A stretch of 64,000 nucleotides of DNA from assembly GCF_020509005.1 (NCBI RefSeq), contig NC_063020.1, positions 3,224,001 through 3,288,000 of the forward strand, written 5' to 3'. The notes beneath the pieces were generated by a model. That model was not told the origin of the DNA. It saw only the letters and a list, made by a program, of their open reading frames with translations, and made no database searches. Position 1 is the first letter of the stretch; every line of letters begins with the position of its first letter. The translations under genes were made by a program, and so were the position numbers. Positions 50,599 to 62,784 of the stretch are shown here, in pieces. Origin of the DNA: Fulvia fulva. Its lineage: Eukaryota; Ascomycota; Dothideomycetes; Mycosphaerellales; Mycosphaerellaceae.

Positions 50599-52318
50599 AT
50601 GGGCATGTGGTATCATGTCTCCGAGCCCAACTCGTACCTCGTCGTCACTGGCGCAGGTATCGAGAGGGTGCGCCTTGCGAAGAAATGCTTCGTCTATCCT
50701 ATGCAGAAGGTCACGAAGATCAGGTACGTCCGAACATCCATTCAGCAACATGAACTTCATCTCACGCTCTGCGCCCTAGCATCACTCCCTTCGACTTCTC
50801 CATGTCCCTCCTCGCCATGACGAGCGAAAAGCTGCAATTCTCACTTCCAGCTGTCTTCACCATCGGCCCAGAAGATGCAATGGAGTCACTCACCAAGTAT
50901 GCTGTCCTCCTCACTGGCGACTCAGATGGCCAAGCGTCGACCGGTAAGCGTGGCATGGTTGGCACTGGTCGCAGCCACGTTCAAGACATTGTCAAGGGCA
51001 TCATTGAGGGTGAGACGAGATCGATCGTCTCGAATATGACGATGGAGGAGCTGTTCAACAATCGACGACTCTTCAAGGCCCAGGTCATTGACTGTGTTCA
51101 GAAGGAGTTGGATCAGTTTGGCTTGAAGATTGTATGTCATTCTGCCGACTCTCCGCAAAGATAATGCTGACTGAGTGCCCTGTAGTACAACGCGAATATC
51201 AAAGAGCTTCAGGATACTGGAGACAGCAAGTACTTCGACAGCTTAGCCCGCAAAGCTCATGAAGGTGCCCAGTCACAGGCACAGGTCGATGTTGCCAATG
51301 CCCGCATGATAGGACGTGTCGGCGAGGCTGAGAAGGAAGGCGAAGCCAAGCAGAAGATCGCCAAAATCAACGCTCACACCGCCGTCCTTGAGACTGAGCG
51401 CAAAGTCGAGAAGGCAAATGCCGACCAAAAGCTGAAGACTCGTGAGATCGAAATCGCTCGCGCCATCAATCTTGAGCAGATTGGCGCACAGCGTGCTGCT
51501 GAGCAGCGTGATGCTGAACTGCAGAAGGATGTCGAGACGCAGCGCGCTCAGATGGAGCTGGCGCGTCTCCGTGCGACTACTGTTACGCAAGCCAAGATTG
51601 CGAAGGAGTCTGCGCAAGAAAAGGCCGATGCGGATCTTTACACCCAGACCAAGAAGGCCGATGCACAGCAGTACAACCAGGAAGCCGAGGCGAAAGCTAC
51701 ATACTACCGATCGCAACAGGATACGGACGCCGCCAATTACAAGCGTACGAAGGACGCTGAGGCTATGCTACTGGCTCGTGCCAAGGAGGCTGATGCCATG
51801 TACATGATGAAGGAGCGCGAAGCGCAAGCCAACTACTTCCAAAAGGAGCGGGAAGCTGAAGCTGCCTACATCGCCCGCAAGCGCGAGGCAGACGGTAAGT
51901 GACTGAGAATGATATACTGCACAACGCGCACTAAAATTCACTAGGTCTCATGGACATGGCCAAAGCCTACGGCGCCCTCTCCGACGTAATGGGCGGTCCC
52001 CAAGGCCTTATGCAATTCCTCATGCTGCAGAACGGCACCTACGAACGCCTAGCCGAGCAGAATGCCAAGGCCATCCACGGCCTGCAGCCAAAGATCAATG
52101 TCTGGACCACTGGAGGTGAGAATGGCGGTGCGGACCAGAGCATGGCGCCTATTCAGAATCTGTTCAAGTCGCTTCCGCCGCTGTTTAGCACGATTCAGGA
52201 CCAGACGGGCATGACGCCGCCGAGCTGGATGGCGAATATGCCTAAGGGTGAGAATGAGGTGCCGAAGGATGGCAAGAGTGAGAGGAGGGGGAAGGCTCTG
52301 ACGAATGGGCGTAAGTAG
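50599..52318 (+). CDS. Flotillin-like (SPFH/PHB domain) protein, 519 aa, 4 exons
   Basis: Membrane-microdomain scaffold of the flotillin/reggie family, present only in filamentous fungi among fungi. Exons 50599-50723, 50780-51131, 51186-51894 and 51945-52318; introns 56, 54 and 50 nt. N-terminus MGMWYHVSEPNSYLVVTGAG is the family start; the SPFH domain runs to about residue 200 (TMEELFNNRRLFKAQVIDCV; ELDQFGLKIYNANIKEL). Then comes a long EA-rich coiled coil (KEGEAKQKIAKINAH ... YIARKREADG), about residues 205-395, and the C-terminal flotillin segment LMDMAKAYGALSDVMGGPQG. No transmembrane helix, as expected for a hairpin or lipid-anchored protein. Confidence 0.93.
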
Positions 52319-53555
52319 GATAGGTCTGGGAGTTGGAGTGGGAGGTGGTAAGTGGGAGGCGTTCGGCTGTGAGGTCCTGTGATGATACCCTGTGATTTGT
52401 GATGGTTTTGTTGGCTGCTTTTGTTATTGTTGATTGTGTAGTGTATCCTAGTGTAATGTTATGATCTCTGCTTCAATCTACTCTTTCATTTGAGTGCGCA
52501 GCGTCGTCAGCTGCAATGTCGGAATGCTCGAGTCTTCTGGTTGACCCACCGGTGGACTAGTATCGACCTTGATCAACAATCGCTCTTCTACACTCTAAAC
52601 TTCACTACACCTATCAGTACGACTGCTAATGAGTCTCGCCAGATTCCACCACAACCCTTCGGCTTCTAATTCCCTCCATTGAGACTCCACAACTCATCAC
52701 CACCCTCCGGAGGCCCAACTGAAGAAACTTATAGCGAGACATTCCTATGTCCCCATCGACGATGTTCCCACAACTAGTATGTATCTTGTTGTTCGGAACA
52801 TTTCCAACACATTGAAGACCTCATGAAACGGTCTCAGATCTTCCAAAATCGTTGCCGTGTTTTCTGTTATGGCTGGGAGAGCACGCCGTTGGGGCCAGTA
52901 CCGAACCAAAGACATTGTGTGTATGCATATCATCATTTGGGCCTCGACTAGTGTTGCTATAGAGGGATTTCCCGTGGTTTCACGGTATGTTCTGCATCGG
53001 CATTGAGGGTGGGCAGGGTGCTGGGTCATGTCTTGGAGCTCCTGGGATGAAGGGAAGGGAAGGATGGACTTTCCGGATTGTGTCGAGACCGTATGAATCT
53101 CAAATAGGTGTCAATGGTCTCTAGATCTGCGGATCTTTGAATGCGTGGGACGGGACTGTACCTTTTCCACCTCCCATCTTCGGTCATTGCTTATGTTGTT
53201 CCCGATCTGGCCTCAGCCGAAGCCACAGCATGTCCGCCATTTGCAAGCGTACAGCCTTCCATAACGCCAGCATTGCCATCTCGTCACGTGGCGTGTAGTC
53301 TTCTTACAGTCGATAGACCTGGATCTCGATGGAATAGTCATCAGTCCTTAACAATCATCAAAGCACTCGTGAGCAATCATCAGAGAGGCATCTATAAGCT
53401 AGCGCCCAGCACTAACACAACGCCATACGCCACGTGGACTCCTCTAGATCTCCAGTAGGAAGGGGCAACAATGGCTTTCGCATGGCTTACACTACCTACC
53501 TCGTGGCTGCACCAGAGGAGACACCAAACAGCACGACATTTTTCGATCTCATATC
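52319..53555. other. Intergenic, 1.2 kb, no recognised gene
   Basis: 3' flanks of convergent flotillin and PhzF-like genes. A - strand open stretch at 52745-53029 gives no recognisable protein. Confidence 0.45.
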
Positions 53556-54583
53556 TCAAACTTCGATCTGTCCCTCCATGACCTTGACAGCAGAACCGGA
53601 AAGTTCCACTTTCTCAACAGATTTGAGATTCTCCATGAGAGTGACTGTGACTCCAATTTCGGACTTGCGGCCCATCTCTAGGCCTTGAGTGATCTCGAAG
53701 GTGATTGTTCTGTGCTGTGCGCGTTTCAAGGCGAGGTAGCAGGCGAGAGCACATGCTGCTGAGCCGGTTGCTGGGTCTTCGAACGAGCCTTCTATCATGC
53801 GTGCTTGGAGCTTCACGTGGCTTGTGTCTAAACCTGGCTCGGCGACGACGTAGAAGTAGGAGCCCGAAAAGCCGACGTTCCAGCCATCGGCTTCGTCGAG
53901 CTTGGGTGCTGGTTTCGCGGAGGATGTCACCTTTGCCAGGCTTTCGAGATCTGGTAGCTCGACGGTCACGAAGTTCATCCCCTTCACCGGACTCACCACA
54001 GCAATAGCATCTTCAGACCTCAACGGTCCTTTCAGAGCCGGCTGGAGCCCATGGACCTGGTCAACAGTGAAACGATACTGCGTATGAATGTGCACATTAT
54101 GCGGAATGCTCGCCGTCGCCACACCATTCGCAAAGTCCACCTCGATAGGTCCTGCATTCGCCAGCAGACGTCCTCGACTCGCTCCACCTGCAAGTGTGCC
54201 AAGGGCATATACGACTGCACCAATCGTGGGATGACCTGCATGCCGAGTAAGTGTCGCGGATCACAGCAGAAAACGTGAGGGTGACGCCACTGAAGATCCT
54301 CTCGTGAAGGAGTGCTCGCTCGCGCTGACGGAACGAACTCACCTGCGAAGGGGACTTCAGCGTTGGTCAAGAAGATTCGGACACGCCACTCCGAGACTCC
54401 ATCTGTGCCGTCCTGTCGTTGGCGTATGAAGATTGTTTCTGAGAGGTTGAATTCCCGGGCGATGGTTTGCATTTGTTCATCTGTGATGGCTTTGCCGACA
54501 GGCACTTGGACTAAACCGAGAGGGTTGCCTTTGTATCGTTCTTGGGTGAAGACGTCCAGCGTCACGAATGGAAGTACTGGCAT
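53556..54583 (-). CDS. PhzF-family (phenazine-biosynthesis-like) isomerase, 306 aa, 2 exons
   Basis: Diaminopimelate-epimerase-like fold enzyme. Exons 54583-54343 and 54235-53556; intron 54236-54342 (107 nt, GTGAGT ... TGCAG) joins AEVPFAG to HPTIGAVVYALG, the classic PhzF junction. The N-terminus LPFVTLDVFTQERYKGNPLG, the catalytic-type Glu49 in NLSETIFI, and SFEDPATGSAACALACYL near the C-terminus are all present. Family members are about 260-310 aa. Most fungal members have unknown substrates and no link to phenazines; no pathway genes are nearby. Confidence 0.92.
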
Positions 54584-55228
54584 CCTGGGCTGGAGTCTAG
54601 AAGATCTTGCGCTGTGCTTGATGGTGATCTCGATGAGGCTGATCGTTCTGATGTTGGGTGGAGTGCTGCACGCTGTGGTCCAGTGCCACGCTCTCGGGTT
54701 GCCCACGCAGCTGCTGGATACGGTATAATATGTGCGGTCGTGCCTGCCGAGTCAGTGGTGTCGATCTCATAGGATGACGGCAACCGGAGGAAGAACGGAT
54801 GTGCCCACGGCTGCTGAAGGTGGCATTGGCCGCGCCTTGTAGCCTACAAGTCGTGTCATCCTTTTGCTGGGCGAAGTTGTGACTCCATGATGTGGAGTCG
54901 CTGCAGCAGACAGACATGGTCACGTGAGTAATCGCTCTCGTTGTCTTGACGTCTCTGTGATATCAGAGCACAACCCGTAGCCTCACACCTGCGATATGCC
55001 ATCAAGAAGCGGGCGGCTAAAATGGTTGTTGTTTGTTGTTCATGAGACGAGACGAGACGAGCCAGTCCGAACGGCAAAACCAACGTGCCGGTGTAACGAG
55101 TTGGAGCGACCCCAACGCTCACAACCGACGGTCCACGGACACGCTGTCTTCACGTGTCATGGTACGCTAGAATCAAAGTCTCGGGCTCTGGTGTGATGGA
55201 GAATTTGGACCAACCAGCCACGCCAGCG
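54584..55228. other. Intergenic upstream of the PhzF-like gene
   Basis: 645 bp; promoter of the PhzF-like gene expected. No gene seen. Confidence 0.4.
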
Positions 55229-55380
55229 TAACATCTCCAAGGGGTCATTTCGAATTCTCAGCATCTCGGAAGCGTGTCGACAAGTACACCGTTTTGTCAG
55301 CCAACGCATCCTTGTCGTGAGAGGAGATACCCGCGCGCTACCGAAATGCTGAGAATCGGAAATGACCCCTGGAGATGTTA
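55229..55380. mobile_element. MITE-like foldback element, 152 bp, TA ends
   Basis: Terminal inverted repeats of about 45 bp: left arm 55229-55274 and right arm 55336-55380. Both begin TAACATCTCC read inward, share GGGGTCATTT, ATTCTCAGCAT and TCGG, with a few mismatches and one one-base gap. The outermost TA on each side fits a TA target duplication as in Tc1/mariner-type elements. The 61-bp centre is unique. No coding capacity. It lies between the PhzF-like gene and the next gene. Confidence 0.8.
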
Positions 55381-56086
55381 GACGTCGTAAATGAAATTAA
55401 TGAACTGTAATGAGATGCCGGAAACTGTAGGCTCGAGCGTGGTTGCCCATTGATGCAGGGACGATTGGATCGCGACAAGGAAGGACCTGGATAGATACCC
55501 TGTTGACAACAATGGCAGGCACGCAGGGCGAGGGGATCGTGATATCGTTTTCCTGAGGATCAATCGAGGAGATGCTGTGGGCAAGGTGAGTCTGGTGAGA
55601 GCGATGTTGGTTCAGAATTTGGGATTCAGCTACACGGAGACTCGTGATGGTCTCGATACACAACCTTCGGTTTCCAACCGAGCATTTCTTCTCTTTGCCC
55701 ACCTCGATTCTTTCGTGGTATCGTGAACTCTCCTCGCCCCTTCACTTCTCACCATACAGTTCCATTGCACGTACAAAACGGCTTTCTTCCACCAAAGGCA
55801 TAATGTATGCCATGTTAACACATCTTTGGTCGCACTCAATGACCCAAGGAAATATTAGCTTCGTCCGCAAGGACAGCCATCTCTTCGAGTTGATGACGCC
55901 GCATCTTTTGTGATTCCTCAAAACAAAACAAGACTGTACAGTCAATCAAACGCAGCCACCCAAACTCCATATGCATTTCCCAGGTGTTCGAGCTCGCCGG
56001 CTCGACACTTGCGCGTCATGGTATCATCGCATTCGTAAATCAAGTCGCCAAAGTCAAAAGAGGTATGATGGGATCCGATCATGCAG
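55381..56086. other. Intergenic between the MITE and the next gene
   Basis: About 700 bp, 3' side of the 466-aa gene. Nothing recognised. Confidence 0.4.
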
Positions 56087-57487
56087 TCACACATCGTTGC
56101 TTGATCGCTTGTCAAAGACTGCTTCGCTCTTTAGGCGGAGCTTTCGCATTTCCAGAGTCTCTTCGAATACTGGTGCGGCTGAGCCTTGACCAGTGAGAGA
56201 AGTCAGGCTGCCTTTGCGGTCGCCTAATGAGCCCAAGCTGCGCATCTTTCGAAGCATCTTTGGTCTTTCGACTGCTGCCAGAGCTGGAGCGGACTCATCG
56301 CGGATCATTTCTGTCACGTCGGTCCTGCTTCGACCAATGCCTTTAAGACCGCGAGCCAGCTTCTCAAGAGCAGTGCCTGATCGGACGCCGCTTGGTGTCT
56401 TTGGTCGTGTCGATTCTGTAGGTGACACGGGCATGTCGCTGTTGGAGCCTCGTGTTGAAGGTCGACATTCATCCTTGAAGCTTGTGAAGCTGATCCCAGA
56501 GTCGGCTTTGCGGGTGTGCCGTGATTGATTCGGCTCGCATTTCTGCTGTGGCGACACATCCTGGATATCAACAATGGCCACACAGTCGTTGATGATGCTG
56601 TTGGCCAGCTGGAGGTACATGCTGAGAGTCCTGACGACGGCTGCCCAGCCGTACTTGTCTCCGTGCTGCTCGTCCTTGCCTTGAGCCATGAGATTCTTGA
56701 GTATGTGAGGACCGCTCTTCTCAACGGCTTGGACGTACTTGAAGAAGCCCTCACGTTGGGTTTTCAGGACAGCAGGAGTAAGCTTTGTGGTTGGTTGTGC
56801 TGGCATGCCCATTGGAGGATAGAGCGTATTGAGCATTGCCACGCAATTGTGCTTGTTGAAAGGGGGAAGTGATAGTTCGTTGATCAGGATCCATCGACGC
56901 AGGCCAACGTACACTTGCGTGTACAGCACATCGATCTTGCGCTCCTTGTCTTCGATCGATTGCACCCACTGCACCACACCGGGATACCGCTTCGCAAGGT
57001 CCGAGTCTTGAGCTAGCGCATCCCGAGCAATCTCAAGCCGATCCATTGCTGCCGCGACCTCACGCCGTCTCCGTGTTTCGAGATCCTTGAGGTAGTCGAG
57101 TCCAGTCAGCGCTTGGGGAAAGTCGACATGGGTCAGCTCCGGAGGAAAGCATCGCTGGACAAAATGTGTAATGAAGCTAGGAGGCATTGCAGCGTGCTGG
57201 CTCGGCAAATTCTGGAGCTGCGAGACGAGATTCTGAGTAAAGGTCTGAGATGTCTGAGTTTGGTCGAAGTTGGCTTGAGGAATGCTCGGTGAGCTGCTAG
57301 TGCTCGATGTCGGTGTGCCTGGTTGTGGTTGGCCGCGTGGTTGACTATTGAGTGTGTACATTGTCCGGAGTGGGATCTCATAGCTGCCGGGATAGCTAAG
57401 GATGTGGTCCAGTATCAGCTGATATGAAGAGCCATTGGAGGAGACCGACGAGCCAGACGAGCGGGAGTTGTGGGAGGAAGATGCCAT
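56087..57487 (-). CDS. Unknown filamentous-fungal protein, 466 aa
   Basis: Single exon, ATG at 57487. A Ser-rich start is followed by YQLILDHILSYPGSYEIPLR (about 22-41), which looks folded and conserved, then a Ser/Thr/Gln-rich linker. The central helical domain (about 80-310) includes FITHFVQRCFPPELTHVDFP, LTGLDYLKDLETRRRREVAA, VQSIEDKERKIDVLYTQVYV, WILINELSLPPFNKHNCVAM and LSMYLQLANSIINDCVAIVD. The C-terminal third is basic and disordered (LARGLKGIGRSRT, MLRKMRSLGSLGDRKGS). No catalytic motif or membrane segment. I cannot name the family; it looks like a regulatory or scaffold protein. Confidence 0.82.
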   Translation of the reverse strand: MASSSHNSRSSGSSVSSNGSSYQLILDHILSYPGSYEIPLRTMYTLNSQPRGQPQPGTPTSSTSSSPSIPQANFDQTQTSQTFTQNLVSQLQNLPSQHAAMPPSFITHFVQRCFPPELTHVDFPQALTGLDYLKDLETRRRREVAAAMDRLEIARDALAQDSDLAKRYPGVVQWVQSIEDKERKIDVLYTQVYVGLRRWILINELSLPPFNKHNCVAMLNTLYPPMGMPAQPTTKLTPAVLKTQREGFFKYVQAVEKSGPHILKNLMAQGKDEQHGDKYGWAAVVRTLSMYLQLANSIINDCVAIVDIQDVSPQQKCEPNQSRHTRKADSGISFTSFKDECRPSTRGSNSDMPVSPTESTRPKTPSGVRSGTALEKLARGLKGIGRSRTDVTEMIRDESAPALAAVERPKMLRKMRSLGSLGDRKGSLTSLTGQGSAAPVFEETLEMRKLRLKSEAVFDKRSSNDV

Positions 57488-58453
57488 TGTTGGTGATGAT
57501 GTTTCCAGAAGAGCGTCAAGCCGGAGTGGTCGTGAAGTGAAGCCGCGCAGCAGGAGGCGTTGCTGGTGGTTGGTGAAGGAACGTGAAGGAGGAGATTAGA
57601 TGTGTGTATAACACGCCTGGGAGGGAGAATCGATTCAAGAGCCCCGCGATCAAAGCCAGACAACACGCAGGGACTGGGACTGCGGGTGGTATCCAGAACG
57701 CTCACCCAAGTTCCCAAACGGTCGCGTCTCTAGGGGAGACAAGACAGAGCCCGGCGCGCAGTGGCCAACGTGTGGTCGTGCCTGTTGTGTGTTGAGTGTG
57801 GCTATCGGGGGGATCCAAACGCGTGTGTTTTGAGACTTTTGACGGGGATTTGTGGGCCGGCTGGAGCCGTTGGTCCTGGGTCCCGCGCTTGCCACCTGGG
57901 TGGGGTCCACGGGTTGAGGGACGAGAAGTGCAATCAGTGAGCAGGAGCACAACATGAGAGACAGAACAGAGGCACTGAATATGAAGAGCCTGCCCAACAC
58001 TACTACTACATCACATCGCATCGACGCTCGCTGCATCCCCGTCACATTTTGCTTCTTCGTCCTACAGCAGCTAACAGAACTCAATGCACGAGAAGAATTC
58101 TTCCCACCTCTCCCCGTGATGGGCGCGCTAATCGTCCTTGCCGCCGGCCCATGAGCTCGTGCGTCCGAGAACCACAGTGCCGGGGAGGACCATACTCGAT
58201 AAAGTGAAGGCGCCAGGAGAGGCTGGCTCATGCCTTTCGCCTAGAACTAGCCCAAAACACCAGCCGCCCACTTGTTGTGAACCTGTGTTCCATCGCCTCG
58301 GACGGTGCAGCGCGTGCTTGTTGTGCTTCCCTCAGTTCTGTTGTTCCCGCTGTGCCCGCTGTGCTGTGCCTTGTGCCTATGTTTGCCGGGGCAAGCTCTG
58401 CAAAGCATCGCTATGCACTACTTCCGGCCATCAAGCTACAGTACGCTGACTTG

Positions 58454-58507
58454 CAGTGGTGGCCGACTTAGTACTCGCTTCAGTGGTGGCCGACTTAGTA
58501 CTCGCTT
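58454..58507. repeat. Perfect tandem duplication, 2 x 27 bp
   Basis: 58454-58480 and 58481-58507 are identical (unit starts CAGTGGTGGCCGACTTAG), followed by the first three bases of a third copy. Confidence 0.9.
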
Positions 58508-60177
58508 CAGAAGGAGGTCGCGTTGTCGTGACCCGCAGACTCGCTGCTGCCCAAGCACTTTACGTACAATCGCCATCTCAGAAACACAACACAAATCTGT
58601 GTCAATCTGTCAACAATGCTGACACGCTTCTCCAGCGCGGCGTCGTCGTGGGCGTGAGGAGGAGGCTTGTAGAGAAGTGCCTCCAACAAATCTCCGAGCA
58701 CTTGACAGGCTCCAATCCTTGCCGACCGTGAGAACCCTACCCACTACAGCGGGTCTGGAATGATAAGATTCAGCCCCGCCCTGTGGGAACGCTTCAGACT
58801 TCAGGCCAGGGGGACCTCCCGTTCCTGCATTAGGAAGAAGGAAGCGCAACAAACGCGAAGAAGCAAGCCGTCTGTTGAAGAATTCGTCCATAATCCACAC
58901 TGGACACACCACTGCAGCCATGCACACCACCGTCGCGCCTTGCACATATTCCTGGAGCACGCGACACCTACAGCCCTGTACTTGGCGACTTTCTCGACAA
59001 CATGTGCTCGGGTGAAGCACCCTCGGCATACCATAGGCCATTGCCTTAGATGTGCTCCTCCAGCCGCTGCAGTCATCACCAGCAAGCATATTCTATGATG
59101 GCGGAGGCCAGCTGTCTGGAACTGAGGGCGTTTTCTCAAACAGCCTGTGTTGACAAGACCGGAAAGCCCACACACTCCCGTGGCTCGTCCTGCCGGCAAC
59201 GTTCGAGTTACGGCCGCAGACAGCTGTTGTGCAACCTGTCTCCGGATCGGCTGCACGATCACTTACCCTGCTTGGTGTGACGTGTTCTGAACGTTTGGTC
59301 ACCGCGAACCAGATCTGCGACCTCTCCAGATGCTTGTGTAACCCCCGGCATGCAGTCTCTGGTTACTGGAAGACTTTGATGCACTGGAAGGAGAAGTGAT
59401 CGTTCGCGAATAGGTGACATGCCTCCCGAAACGACAAACGCAAACAGGACCGCAGTCCGTCGTTCGCAGAGTGCAGACGTCGAAGGTGAGACATGGCAAA
59501 TGTCAAAATCACGGCAACTCAAACTGCATTACCTATCGACTGATTCGGTATGTTCTTGGTGCGCGAACGGTGACGGTCTCAGAGGCACTGCCGTTCGCTC
59601 GCGTCATCTCCCAGCCGTGTGAAACATAACAAACAACTCTGGCCACGGCACTTTACCTGTTCTATCGAACGTATGCCATACCGTCGCCAAGATGCCGTAG
59701 CATCGCGTCATCTCTCGTGTTGTATGGATCATGGCAAATCATCTGAACAACAGCTTGACCCTCTTCTGACAAATGGACTGTAACTGCCACATGCCGTGCT
59801 CCAAATACCACAGCAGTCTATGATCTCTCAGCAATGTGGATCATAACAAATTTTCAGGTCCAGGGCATTTTCTTGGTCTACTGAACGTTCTGGACAATCA
59901 TCTAGCAGCAAAGAGATTGCTTGAGCATACTTGGAGGCCCATATGCCCGGCTCATGTTCGCGGGGGGCCACCTGCTGGACGTAACACGATACTGACACCT
60001 ATTAACGATGGTGGAGATCACTCCGGCCTGTAATCGTGAGCGAAACCTGTCATCCACTTGATAGCATGAAGGTGACGGACTTGTCGTACTGATCACAATG
60101 TAAGGCAAGATTGCCACACACACACGCCTATTCTCACGAGGTAACCGCATTTCATCATATCACATGAGCGATGCACT

Positions 60178-60219
60178 TTGATCATACTCACTTGACCATG
60201 TTCATTTGATCGTATTCAT
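60178..60219. repeat. Imperfect tandem repeat, 3 x 14 bp
   Basis: Units TTGATCATACTCAC, TTGACCATGTTCAT and TTGATCGTATTCAT just downstream of the CYP52-like stop codon. Confidence 0.65.
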
Positions 60220-60247
60220 CGTCCTAACCATCCTCACCTCTTCCATC

Positions 60248-61926
60248 TCACGCCTTCCCCTCCCCCTTCACAAACGCCACATAAACCCCCTTCTGCGGCT
60301 GCAACACAATATCCGTCTTCGTCCCCGGAAATCCCTCCTGCCTACTCTCCACCCTCTCAAAAGTCTGCAAAATCCTCGTCACCGTGTACGCAATCTCCGT
60401 CAGCGCAAACTGCTGTCCAATACAAATCCTTGGACCCCCGTTGAATGGGATGTACGACCAAGACTTGGGAACCCAGCTATCCCACCTGTCAGGAACGAAT
60501 TGCAGCGGGTCTGGGAACCCGGAGGAACCGGGAGGGTATATGTCTGGCCGTCGCTGGAGGATGAAGGTAGAGTAGCCGATGGGGGTGTTCTTGGTGATGC
60601 CGATGGGTTCGGTTCCGTCTGGACCGCCGCCGTGGGGCAGGGTGGTGTCTGTGAGGGCTACGCGGACGTTGTAAGGGACGACGGGGTAGAGGCGAAGGAT
60701 CTCATTGATGGTGTGGGTTAGGTAGCGCATGCTCTTCAAATCATCGTAGGTGGGCATGCGGTCTGTCCCGACGTGTGAGACGATGTCCTGACGGAGTTTC
60801 GCGGTGATTTGAGGGTTGCGGGATAGTTCGTAGAAGAGCCAGGAGAGGGTCACGGCTGTTGTGTCCCGGCCTGCGAGCAGGACGGCGACGAGTTGGTCAC
60901 GCAGCACGGCGCGGTCGCGGGTATAGGCTGCGATAGCGTGGAGGAAGGTATAGCTCTCATCGGACTTGGTGCTCTTCTCGAGCTCCTCGGGTGGGAGTGA
61001 AAGTGCCTCGTCGATGTAGCGGTCTGTGAAGCGGTTGAGGACGTCCAAGGCCTGGCGGAAGGACTTCATGGGGACGAAGTGTTGAAGGGGTCCTGCTCTG
61101 GCGATGATGGCCTGGACTCGCTGGACTTCTGCGAAGGCTGTGGCGAACTCTGCTTCGCCGTTTTCTAGGCTGCCGACGCTGCGACCGAAGAGGAAGTGGG
61201 TTGCTGCGTCGAGGGTGTAGCGGTAGATTAGGTCGTCAAGGCGGACGGTCTCGCCGTTACCTTTGAGCATTGGCAATAGGACTTGGATTTGATGCTCGAA
61301 TCTCTGCAAATCGCCCACGCGGTCCTTGATGAATTGTGGTCTTAGCAGTTGTCGTGAATCATGCCATTGATGTCCATCCGTGGTGAAAATGCCTGCAGTC
61401 AATTGTTAGTACACCCTTTCAACACTTCCCAGTCTGGGATAAACTCACTCAGACCCAAAAACTCCTTCCACTCCTTTCTAAACTGTGGCCCTTTTCCATA
61501 GTCCTGGAACTGCGTCGCCAAAATCGCCTTGATGTTTTCCTCATCACTCGTAAACACCAACCTCTGTCCCACGACGACGGTCTCAACAGTATACGGGAGG
61601 TTCTTGTTGCCATTTTTGTTGAACATCATCCACCATAACTCATGGTTGCGATGCTTGGAGAAGTACCACAGTGCCCTGTAGAGGAAGCCAACATTGAATG
61701 GAGTGTTGGTCCGCACTATAGGCGCCTGCTTGCCCAGCGCGAGGATCTTGCGCTCATCCTGAACGTGGTGGGCGATTTTCTGCAGGAACACCAATGTGAA
61801 GAGCAAAAATGCTCCTGAGGATATGAGGTTGGAAGTGTAGTATTGCAGTTTCCAGGCTCCGAAAACGAGGGCGGCATATACAACAGAGAGCGGAGCGACG
61901 CGGTCGAGGAAGGACTGGAAGCCCAT
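60248..61926 (-). CDS. CYP52-like cytochrome P450 (alkane/fatty-acid hydroxylase type), 540 aa, 2 exons
   Basis: ER membrane monooxygenase of the CYP52 clan, whose members oxidise n-alkanes and fatty acids at the chain end. Exons 61926-61449 and 61393-1 base upstream (61392) to 60248; the 56-nt intron 61393-61448 (GTGAGT, CTAAC, CTGCAG) joins KEFLGLS to IFTTDGHQWHDSRQLLRPQF, a CYP52 signature. Other motifs: N-terminal membrane helices, LLAGRDTTAVTLSWLFYEL (I-helix), EILRLYPVVPYNVR (ExxR), FVPDRW, and FNGGPRICIGQQFALTE with heme Cys near 483. Start chosen at 61926 (MGFQSFL). Exact substrate is inference from the family. Confidence 0.93.
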
Positions 61927-62784
61927 GCTGAATTCTGGTCTCAACTGCACGCAGCAGCACTATTGATCTGGAGTACTGTGAGGCGACGTCTGCAAGAAAT
62001 ATATGTTTGTGCAGCGTAATCGTCTATGTGTTTACGGACTGTGGTCGAAGTGATGCCATGGGGTCCGCTTCGCCTCCCCACCTCTCACATGTCAAGTTTC
62101 CTGGCCTTTGGACCGCGGCCGCGAAAGAGTTGGAAGCGAACTGGGCCCTGTGCGATCGAGCCAATCATGAAGCGTGCAAGTCCCAGATGACCCAAAGTGG
62201 CGTTTGCATACGACAATTTCTTTGTGCATTTGCACAATTGCCATTGAGTCGCGTGTCTGGAACATGCAACGCCGATGAAAGTCGTACAAACAGAGTAGGT
62301 CACGGCGGCACAACAATGACTCCGATCCAGTTACTTTCGTTCGCCAAGAGTTGCCTCTACATCGCGAGAACGACGAGAGGTGGTTGCGATGTCACTCGGA
62401 GGTGTATATTCACGGACTGACACATATGTGCTCATCGTAGATTCGGAGGATCCAACTCTCCATTCCATCGCAACGATGGACTGAGGGCAGAACATACCTG
62501 TCTGTTTCATGACAAAGGGACTGATGACAGGAGTGGTTGAGCGCAAGGCTGAATGATGGCGCAGATGGTGTAACGATGCTGGAGAGCACTCAAACAAAGT
62601 ACTTCATTAGCGCATTGTACTGTTCTCAATTGTGCCTTCAATGGCCACGACGTACCTGAGCAGAGACACGCAGCCTTGCTCTCTGACTCTTTTGATATCT
62701 GCACTTGCTCTTGGACCGCATGCAACCTCCCAACGCCTCGCTGAACGCATCACACTTCAGTGCTCCTTGAAAGAAGGCTACCAT
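61927..62784. other. Intergenic between the CYP52-like gene and RBM42
   Basis: About 860 bp; CYP52-like promoter and RBM42 3' flank. No gene recognised. Confidence 0.4.

Larger units (their letters stand above)
57488..60247. other. Intergenic, 2.8 kb, no recognised gene
   Basis: Holds the promoter of the 466-aa gene and the 3' flank of the CYP52-like gene. Open stretches (for example 57650-58231 -, 58610-59089 -, 59419-59622 +) give no recognisable protein. A 27-bp tandem repeat and a 14-bp tandem repeat are listed separately. Confidence 0.45.

Noticed and set aside
53556..54583. PhzF-like gene as evidence of phenazine production
   Set aside because: No other phenazine genes are near, and the fungal PhzF-like family is broad with unknown substrates.
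57650..58231. 193-codon - frame upstream of the 466-aa gene
   Set aside because: No recognisable fold, biased composition, and sits where the promoter/5' UTR should be.
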